This document shows, piece after piece, positions 7,135 to 11,739 of a DNA stretch of 11,739 bases. The stretch's first letter is position 1; every line of letters begins with the position of its first letter. The notes beneath the pieces were generated by a model. It was not told the origin of the DNA, did not search any database, and saw only the letters and a program-made list of their open reading frames with translations. Location of the stretch: the NCBI GenBank assembly GCA_025354075.1, contig JANXNO010000556.1, positions 1 through 11,739 on the forward strand. Reading direction: 5' to 3'. A program made the position numbers and the translations under genes. Origin of the DNA: Burkholderiales bacterium (GTDB lineage: Bacteria; Pseudomonadota; Gammaproteobacteria; Burkholderiales; Casimicrobiaceae).

Positions 7135-7431
7135 CTTAGCTCAATTCGTGTGATCGCAATGGCGCTTCGCCGTGTAGCGACCGCCACAGCGTCCCCGGCG
7201 TCGAAACTGCCGGGGCGCTCTGGTCGGACTAGTGTCCTGCGGCGTCAGTCGAACTTGACGGCTGCGTCACTCGCATCGGGCGGCGAGCACATGAACGCAG
7301 TGAGCTCGCTTTGCGCGGCGGTGTGTCGGGGCATGTCGTAACGTTGCGCTAGACCGTCGCCCGTCTGCCCAGCGCGCATCGACGGAACCCTGCATCGAAA
7401 AACCGGTCTGACATAGAATACCTTTGTGGTT

Positions 7432-7866
7432 ATGACAAGTCTTCATCGCTTCCGACGATTTATTTTCTTGCTGCTGAGCTTGACGCTAAGCGCGCAGGCA
7501 ATGGCTGTTGCCTCAATGGGGGCCTGCCATCGAATGAATTCGTTGACGAAGTCGCACCGTATTGCCGCGTCAGCGCATGACCACGCGGCCGCAGCCGGGC
7601 ATCACTTGCACGCACATGGCGGCGAAACGGCAGTACCGGACAGCAATGGGGTGCAGGCCGCCGATTCGGGCGGCACTTCGACGTCGGGTGACAACGGGCG
7701 TGGCAGTTGCGCTGCCTGTGCAGCCTGCCATGTAGCGAGCGCGATTTTGAATTCGGAACTCGATTTGATCGATATTCCCAGATGTGGCTCTGTGATGTTT
7801 CCTGCCCTCGAAGTAGCTCGGCTACGTCCGGTCGCCAGCGGCCTGGAACGACCTCCGCGAGCCTGA
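7432..7866 (+). CDS. Small exported His/Cys-rich protein of a copper locus (DUF2946-like)
   Basis: 144 residues from the ATG at 7432; a GTG at 7426 would add two residues. An N-terminal signal peptide is clear (RFRRFIFLLLSLTLSAQAMA). The exported part is rich in possible metal ligands: GACHRM, a His cluster HDHAAAAGHHLHAHGG, and CAACAACH (CxxCxxCH). It ends in LERPPRA, an ending I recall from small exported proteins of betaproteobacterial copper clusters grouped near DUF2946/CopL. Function in the family is poorly defined; a periplasmic copper-binding or accessory role is inferred from ligands and neighbours. No strong Shine-Dalgarno sequence is seen. TAGAAT at 7414-7419 is close enough that a very short leader or leaderless transcript is possible. 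Confidence 0.75.
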   Translation: MTSLHRFRRFIFLLLSLTLSAQAMAVASMGACHRMNSLTKSHRIAASAHDHAAAAGHHLHAHGGETAVPDSNGVQAADSGGTSTSGDNGRGSCAACAACHVASAILNSELDLIDIPRCGSVMFPALEVARLRPVASGLERPPRA

Positions 7867-7875
7867 CGCAGCCGC

Positions 7876-7897
7876 CGCCGTGATCCAGTTCACGGCG
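7876..7897 (+). other. Hairpin after the small exported protein gene
   Basis: Perfect 8-bp arms CGCCGTGA and TCACGGCG around the loop TCCAGT, starting 10 bases after the stop codon. No T-run follows, so it is not a standard intrinsic terminator. It may attenuate transcription or protect the 3' end of an mRNA. Confidence 0.35.
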
Positions 7898-7949
7898 CTC
7901 ATAGACGCTCGTCCACGCCGCATTGATTGCCGCGTGCTCTTCGACAACG

Positions 7950-7984
7950 CTGACCGTCCGTAAGCGAACGGTGGCAGTATGTTT
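7950..7984 (+). promoter_or_regulatory. Possible MerR/CueR-type promoter before the copper-efflux genes
   Basis: CTGACC (7950-7955) is a near match to the TTGACC -35 element of MerR-family promoters. Its ACC begins an imperfect dyad, ACCGTCCG and CGAACGGT (7953-7972, one mismatch per arm), placed in the spacer as in CueR targets such as E. coli copA. The -10 is weak: CAGTAT at 19 bp or TATGTT at 23 bp. The layout is suggestive but the elements are poor matches. Confidence 0.3.
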
Positions 7985-7995
7985 ATAGGCTATTC

Positions 7996-8394
7996 ATGCA
8001 ACGCTTTTCACGCCTATCTTTGGCTCAGCGCCCGGCACGCCTTACATTTTTTGTGTGCGCAGTGGTGCCGTCGGTACTTGCTAACGTTGTCTTCGCCCAG
8101 CTTGATCCGGTCGCGCCGGCGTTGTCAATGTCGAGCGACATGGTCAACGGTATGTCAGTGCCGCTTACTTTCAATTCGGTGCTCTCGCGTTACAAGCCGA
8201 TGACCGACCAAAAGCTCGGCTCGTGGCGGGACGCCAACGACACGGTCGCCCGCATCGGTGGTTGGCGGAGCTATCTCAAAGAATCGCAAGCCCCTGACAC
8301 AGCGGTACCGGCTACGCCCCCTACGTCGTCTGCGCCTGCTGCCGCCGCTCCGGCCACTTTGATCCCGCACGTGAGTCATGGGGCGAAGCCATGA
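7996..8394 (+). CDS. Small exported protein of unknown function, copper-efflux operon
   Basis: 132 residues. A signal peptide is likely (RPARLTFFVCAVVPSVLANVVFA, cleavage near VFA-Q). The central stretch SRYKPMTDQKLGSWRDAND followed by TVARIGGWRSYLKE resembles a short conserved motif (Y-x-P...W-x-x-x-N-D...GGWR-x-Y) that I recall from small proteins encoded beside CusC-type genes in betaproteobacteria. The C-terminus is a low-complexity Ala/Pro tail. No enzymatic motif is visible. The last codons overlap the TolC start in an ATGA, indicating coupling. A periplasmic accessory role in copper or silver efflux is inferred from position only. An AGG stands about 8 nt before the ATG. Confidence 0.75.
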   Translation: MQRFSRLSLAQRPARLTFFVCAVVPSVLANVVFAQLDPVAPALSMSSDMVNGMSVPLTFNSVLSRYKPMTDQKLGSWRDANDTVARIGGWRSYLKESQAPDTAVPATPPTSSAPAAAAPATLIPHVSHGAKP

Positions 8395-9848
8395 GGGCGA
8401 GTCATTTCCGCGAGGAATGGGAATTCAAGGCCACACCCCTACTGCTGACACTTGCCGCATCCTCGGCGTTACTGTTGAACGGCTGTGCCACGATTGACAT
8501 CAACCAGTCCATCGCGCGCGTTAATCGGGATGCGGGCACTGTTATTGGCGGCACACTCACGCTCGCGCGGACTGACAGTGAGCGCAATGAATTGCAGGGT
8601 GCGGCCACCGCGATCCTCGCCAGACCACTTAGCGCTGACGACGCCGTACAGCTGGCGTTGATCAATAGCCCGTCGATGCAAGCCCTGCTTGCGCAAAGCT
8701 GGGCCGATGGCGCAGCCGTTGCCCAATCGGCGCGATTGCCCAATCCGTTACTCACGCTCGACAGAATTACCTCGCCCGGCAGCTTAGATTTCGGGCGTAT
8801 GCTGGGCGTGGGATTGCTGGATATTCTGTCGCTGCCACAACGTAACCGCGTAGCGCTCAGCCGCCTGGAGCAGGGACACTTGCAACTCGCGGCGGACGTC
8901 GTAGAAAAGGTGACGCTGTTGCGTCAGGCGTGGGTCACAGCGGTGGCCGCACAGCAATCGGTGTCGTACGCCAAGCAAGTCAACGAGTCTGCGGAGGCCA
9001 GTGCTGAGCTTGCGCGACGCATGCTCGAAGTTGGCAATTTCAACAAGCTGCAAAGAGCGCGGCAACAGGCGTTTTATGCTGATGCAACAGCGCAATGGGC
9101 AAACGCCGCGCACGTTGCTACCGCCAGTCGCGAAGCGCTGGTGCGACTGCTGGGTTTGACCGACGTTCAGGCGCAAAAGCTGCAACTTCCCGACCGACTG
9201 CCTGATCTGCCCGCTGCGCCTCGCGGGCCGGAAGAGGTCGGCAGCGCGGCTTCACGCGGTCGACTGGACGTTAGGGCGGCGCAGGCCGCAGTCAGCGCGA
9301 CGGCCGCAGCGCAGGGTCTCAACGGACTTGCCAGTTTCACCGACATTGAATTAAGCATCGTTCACAACACGACCAAAGATCGTGCCGACGGTCAACGCAC
9401 CCAATCACGCGGTGCCGAAATCACGGTCACGCTGCCGGTCTTTAATTGGGGCGATTTGAAACGTGATGGCGCGAATGCGCAAATGCTCGCTGCTGCGAAT
9501 CGACTCGAATCCACAGTTCGTGCTGCTGGATCCAACCTGCGTGAGAGTTATTCAGCGTATCGAACGACCTACGACATCGCCAAACAATACCGTGACGAAA
9601 TCGTGCCGCTGCGCAGGCTGATCGCGGACGAAAACGTGCTTCGCTACAACGGCATGATCATCGGCGTGTTTGAGTTGCTGGCCGACTCGCGCGATCAGAT
9701 CACCAGTGTGATCGGCGCGATCGCTGCGCAACAACAGTTTTGGCTCGCCGACGCGGCACTGCAATCAGCGATCCTCGGCAAACCGATGACAACGCAGCCG
9801 ATGGGCATGATGCCCGCCCTCAGTGGAGGTAGTGATGCAACGCACTAA
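8391..9848 (+). CDS. TolC/CusC-type outer-membrane efflux lipoprotein
   Basis: 485 residues. The outer-membrane channel of a tripartite RND-type efflux system. The N-terminus has a hydrophobic stretch ending in a lipobox LNGC (Cys32), giving a lipid-anchored protein like CusC. Two OEP-type helical repeats follow: the first opens with LSADDAVQLALINSPSMQAL and includes ARLPNPLLTLDR; the second has GRLDVRAAQAAVSA, then TVTLPVFNWGDLKRDGANAQ and EVLRYNG-like ENVLRYNGMIIGVFELL near the end, all typical of this family. The n-region (RASHFREEWEFK) is unusually acidic, but no better in-frame start is available before the hydrophobic stretch. The start is coupled by ATGA to the gene before. Copper or silver as substrate is inferred from the neighbouring oxidase and cupredoxin; the pump and adaptor genes are not in this window. 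Confidence 0.9.
   Translation: MRASHFREEWEFKATPLLLTLAASSALLLNGCATIDINQSIARVNRDAGTVIGGTLTLARTDSERNELQGAATAILARPLSADDAVQLALINSPSMQALLAQSWADGAAVAQSARLPNPLLTLDRITSPGSLDFGRMLGVGLLDILSLPQRNRVALSRLEQGHLQLAADVVEKVTLLRQAWVTAVAAQQSVSYAKQVNESAEASAELARRMLEVGNFNKLQRARQQAFYADATAQWANAAHVATASREALVRLLGLTDVQAQKLQLPDRLPDLPAAPRGPEEVGSAASRGRLDVRAAQAAVSATAAAQGLNGLASFTDIELSIVHNTTKDRADGQRTQSRGAEITVTLPVFNWGDLKRDGANAQMLAAANRLESTVRAAGSNLRESYSAYRTTYDIAKQYRDEIVPLRRLIADENVLRYNGMIIGVFELLADSRDQITSVIGAIAAQQQFWLADAALQSAILGKPMTTQPMGMMPALSGGSDATH
9825..9830 (+). promoter_or_regulatory. Strong ribosome binding site for a 31-codon ORF
   Basis: GGAGGT lies within the last codons of the TolC-type gene, with GGAGG five bases before the ATG at 9835. 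It is the best Shine-Dalgarno match noted in the copper cluster. It points to the short ORF, because the oxidase ATG at 9927 has only a weak CAGG about 10 nt upstream. Confidence 0.65.
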
Positions 9849-9930
9849 CCCAATCGCCGTAACACGCGACGAGCGTGGTTGCACCTGCGTCCTTGACCGC
9901 AATCCACCGTTTTCAGGTTACACATCATGA
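9835..9930 (+). CDS. 31-residue ORF coupling the TolC-type gene to the multicopper oxidase
   Basis: Reads MQRTNPIAVTRDERG, then CTC (Cys16, Cys18), and ends in FSGYTS. It overlaps the TolC-type stop by 14 nt and its own TGA overlaps the ATG of the oxidase (ATGA at 9927-9930). A GGAGG stands five bases upstream. There is no signal peptide or membrane segment, and no family I recognise. Two readings are possible: a genuine small protein, or a leader whose translation delivers ribosomes to the oxidase, which lacks a good site of its own. The CxC pair would allow a copper-responsive leader, as reported in principle for Cys-containing upstream ORFs of copper genes in Bordetella, but that is speculation here. 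Confidence 0.55.
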   Translation: MQRTNPIAVTRDERGCTCVLDRNPPFSGYTS

Positions 9931-11357
9931 GTACTAGAAGAGAGTTTTTACGTTCAGCCGGTATTGCCGGTGGCGCTGTCGCTGCGGCGTCGGTCAGTCG
10001 GGTCGCCATGGCCGCACTGCCAGAGCCTGTCACACAGACGAAGCCCGACACCATGCCGCCGATGGTGCCAAAAACAGGTCGCCCCTACAACCCGGTGGTC
10101 ACACTCAACGGCTGGACGCTGCCGTGGCGCATGAACAACGGTGTCAAGGAATTTCACCTGGTCGCTGAGCCGGTAGTGCGTGAAATGTGCGAAGGCTTTA
10201 AGGCGCATCTGTTGGGCTATAACGGCCAGAGCCCCGGCCCCACCATTGAAGTCGTAGAAGGTGATCGCGTGCGCATCTTCGTCACTAACAAGCTCGGTGA
10301 AGTGACCAGCGTTCATTGGCACGGACAACGTTTGCCCAACGGCATGGATGGCGTCACCGGCTTGACCCAGCCAGGTATTGCACCAGGCAAAACCTTTGTC
10401 TACGAATTTGTAGCCCGCCGCCCCGGTACGTTCATGTATCACCCACATGCGGACGAGATGGTGCAGATGGCGATGGGCATGATGGGTTTCTGGATCACGC
10501 ACCCGAAGCAAAAGCATCCGTTGATCGAGGAGGTCGATCGTGACTTTGTATTTCTTCTTAATTCCTATGATATTGACCCCGGTGCGTACACGCCGAAGAT
10601 CATGACCATGGTCGATTTCAATCTCTGGACGTGGAACAGTCGCGTGTTTCCGGGCATTGACACGCTCAATGTGCGACAGAATGACAAAGTACGGATTCGC
10701 ATCGGCAACCTGACCATGACCAATCACCCGATCCATTTGCACGGGCACGAGTTTTACGTCACGGGAACCGATGGCGGACCCACGCCAAAGACCTCACGCT
10801 GGCCTGAGGTCACAACCGATGTCGCCGTAGGGCAGATGCGGCAAATCGAATTTCTCGCCGACGAGCCGGGTGACTGGTCGTTTCATTGTCATAAAAGCCA
10901 TCACACCATGAACGCGATGGGGCACGCCGTGCCGACCATGATTGGTGTCGACCACAGCCGTGTGGCCAAACAAATCACCCGACTGATTCCCGATTACATG
11001 GTTATGGGTGAACGCGGCATGGAAGACATGACCGAAATGCCCATGCCACTGCCCGACAACACCGCGGCCATGATGACTGGCGCGGGGCCGTTCGGCTCGG
11101 TGGGCATGGGCGGTATGTTTAGTGTGGTCAAAGTGCGCGAGGATCAAATGCCGGGCGACTACTCTGATCCCGGTTGGTACCAGCACCCACCGGGAGAAAT
11201 TGCTTACGAGTGGACGGGCGCAGTGGCGGACCCGGCACGCTTCAAGGCACAGATGAACCGTCCGCAACGAGGCGCTATGAAAGCAGAGCGCATGCCCGCC
11301 AAAAATATTGAAGTGCAGGTTCGCAAGCCAACGGGCCATGGAAACATGGGTCATTAG
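9927..11357 (+). CDS. Two-domain multicopper oxidase with Tat signal and Met-rich tail
   Basis: 476 residues. The Tat signal is RREFLRSAG (4-12) with a hydrophobic core to about AMA-A (29). All four copper-site motifs are present: HWHG (130-133), YHPH (171-174), NHPIHLHGH (266-274) and HCHKSHHTMNAM (320-331), the last matching HCHx3Hx4M with type 1 ligands Cys321, His326 and axial Met331. The gap between the second and third motifs is only about 95 residues, so there are two cupredoxin domains, not the three of CueO or PcoA. The first domain has no type 1 Cys-containing motif, so it should act as a trimer of the two-domain class. A tail of about 130 residues follows, rich in Met (for example MTEMPMPLP, MGGMF). 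Likely role: periplasmic Cu(I) oxidation. The ATG overlaps the stop of the 31-residue ORF. Confidence 0.9.
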   Translation: MSTRREFLRSAGIAGGAVAAASVSRVAMAALPEPVTQTKPDTMPPMVPKTGRPYNPVVTLNGWTLPWRMNNGVKEFHLVAEPVVREMCEGFKAHLLGYNGQSPGPTIEVVEGDRVRIFVTNKLGEVTSVHWHGQRLPNGMDGVTGLTQPGIAPGKTFVYEFVARRPGTFMYHPHADEMVQMAMGMMGFWITHPKQKHPLIEEVDRDFVFLLNSYDIDPGAYTPKIMTMVDFNLWTWNSRVFPGIDTLNVRQNDKVRIRIGNLTMTNHPIHLHGHEFYVTGTDGGPTPKTSRWPEVTTDVAVGQMRQIEFLADEPGDWSFHCHKSHHTMNAMGHAVPTMIGVDHSRVAKQITRLIPDYMVMGERGMEDMTEMPMPLPDNTAAMMTGAGPFGSVGMGGMFSVVKVREDQMPGDYSDPGWYQHPPGEIAYEWTGAVADPARFKAQMNRPQRGAMKAERMPAKNIEVQVRKPTGHGNMGH

Positions 11358-11395
11358 CCCACATCAAAGCCATTTATCTGACGAAAGAATAAATC

Positions 11396-11739
11396 ATGAA
11401 CGCACCAAGCAAAATTCTGGGCACGCTGATGCTGGGGCTGACGGTCTCGACCTGGGTGTCTGCACACGGTGGTGACGCACACGCTAACCCAGTCGGCACG
11501 GTCAACAAAGAACAAAAAGAATGGGGTATCGCCGGCGACATGAAAGCCGTTAAACGCACCGTCACACTAACGATGACTGATGCCATGCGATTCACGCCCG
11601 ACAAGATAGACGTCAAGCAGGGCGAAACCATCCGGATTGTGGTCAAGAACGAAGGCAAGCAATTGCACGAGTTCGTGATCGGCACCAGGAAAGCGCTGGA
11701 GGAGCATGCGGCCTTGATGGTGAAGTTTCCCAATATGGA
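11396..11739 (+). CDS. Exported cupredoxin copper-binding protein, 5' part
   Basis: The first 114 residues; cut by the right edge. A signal peptide is clear (KILGTLMLGLTVSTWVSA), with a mature N-terminus starting HGGDAHANP. The cupredoxin fold is indicated by RFTPDKIDVKQGETIRIVVKN and EGKQLHEFVIG, which supplies the first His ligand of a type 1-like copper site. The Cys/His/Met loop expected near the C-terminus lies beyond the window. The sequence resembles periplasmic cupredoxins of copper-resistance clusters (CopI-like, from memory). The ATG lies 38 nt after the oxidase stop with a modest GAAAG upstream. It probably binds or passes copper in the periplasm together with the oxidase. Confidence 0.85.
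   Translation, partial: MNAPSKILGTLMLGLTVSTWVSAHGGDAHANPVGTVNKEQKEWGIAGDMKAVKRTVTLTMTDAMRFTPDKIDVKQGETIRIVVKNEGKQLHEFVIGTRKALEEHAALMVKFPNM

Larger units (their letters stand above)
6952..7431. other. Divergent intergenic region between cbpA and the copper cluster
   Basis: About 480 bases with no convincing gene. A 63-codon open frame at 7150-7341 has no ribosome binding site or recognisable protein. Features seen: the 16-bp palindrome at 7119-7134; a GC-rich hairpin (7189-7218, arms CCCCGGC/GCCGGGG extended by GCG/CGC around one bulged T) without a T-run; a plus-strand TTGACA at 7025-7030 followed 19 bp later by TGAAAT; ACGGT direct repeats 11 bp apart (7030 and 7041); and a -10-like TAGAAT at 7414-7419. 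Any of these may serve the divergent promoters, but none is certain. Confidence 0.5.

Noticed and set aside
7189..7218. GC-rich hairpin as an intrinsic terminator
   Set aside because: There is no T-run on either side, and no gene ends nearby on the plus or minus strand.
7150..7341. 63-codon plus-strand ORF in the divergent intergenic region
   Set aside because: No ribosome binding site, Arg/Ala/Ser-rich composition typical of a random GC-rich frame, and no recognisable domain or signal peptide.
10794..11354. 186-codon minus-strand ORF opposite the multicopper oxidase
   Set aside because: His/Arg-rich antisense shadow of a gene with four intact copper motifs.
1..11739. CRISPR array, insertion sequence or tRNA/rRNA gene
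   Set aside because: I saw no regularly spaced repeats, no transposase-like ORF with terminal repeats, and no cloverleaf or rRNA-like sequence.

Overview
The window looks like a chromosomal or accessory segment of a Gram-negative proteobacterium, most likely a betaproteobacterium. This is inferred from gene content (a CbpA/CbpM chaperone pair, a KaiC with a coiled-coil tail, a Tat-exported copper oxidase, a TolC-type lipoprotein) and moderately GC-rich coding bias; no ribosomal marker is present to confirm it.

Left block, minus strand (5203 down to 1): a non-cyanobacterial circadian-clock-like operon, kaiC then kaiB, followed 8 nt later by a PAS-domain signalling gene. That third gene appears broken. 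An in-frame TAG at 2219-2221 cuts it after two PAS domains. The same frame then continues without a stop through PAS, PAS, GAF, a GGDEF domain reading GGDQF, and the first 60 or so residues of an EAL domain. At about 210-224 the EAL sequence turns, in frame, into what looks like a PQQ-type quinoprotein dehydrogenase propeller running off the left edge. The clock proteins look intact, while the apparent c-di-GMP output protein looks degenerate or chimeric.

Middle block, minus strand (6951 to 5646): cbpA (DnaJ-like co-chaperone) overlapping cbpM (its modulator). A roughly 440-base gap with several inverted repeats separates it from kaiC. The dyad core TGCGCYAGCGCA occurs upstream of both kaiC and cbpA.

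Right block, plus strand (7432 to the right edge): a copper-handling cluster. It holds a small exported His/Cys-rich protein, a small exported protein of unknown function, a CusC/TolC-type outer-membrane lipoprotein, an unlisted 31-codon ORF with a very good ribosome binding site, a two-domain multicopper oxidase with a Met-rich tail, and the start of an exported cupredoxin. Genes from 7996 to 11357 are joined by ATGA or longer overlaps, so translational coupling is likely. The oxidase and cupredoxin would detoxify periplasmic Cu(I). The TolC protein would be the outer-membrane exit for an RND copper pump encoded elsewhere. The 480-base region between cbpA and the copper cluster is divergent and holds palindromes and weak promoter candidates.
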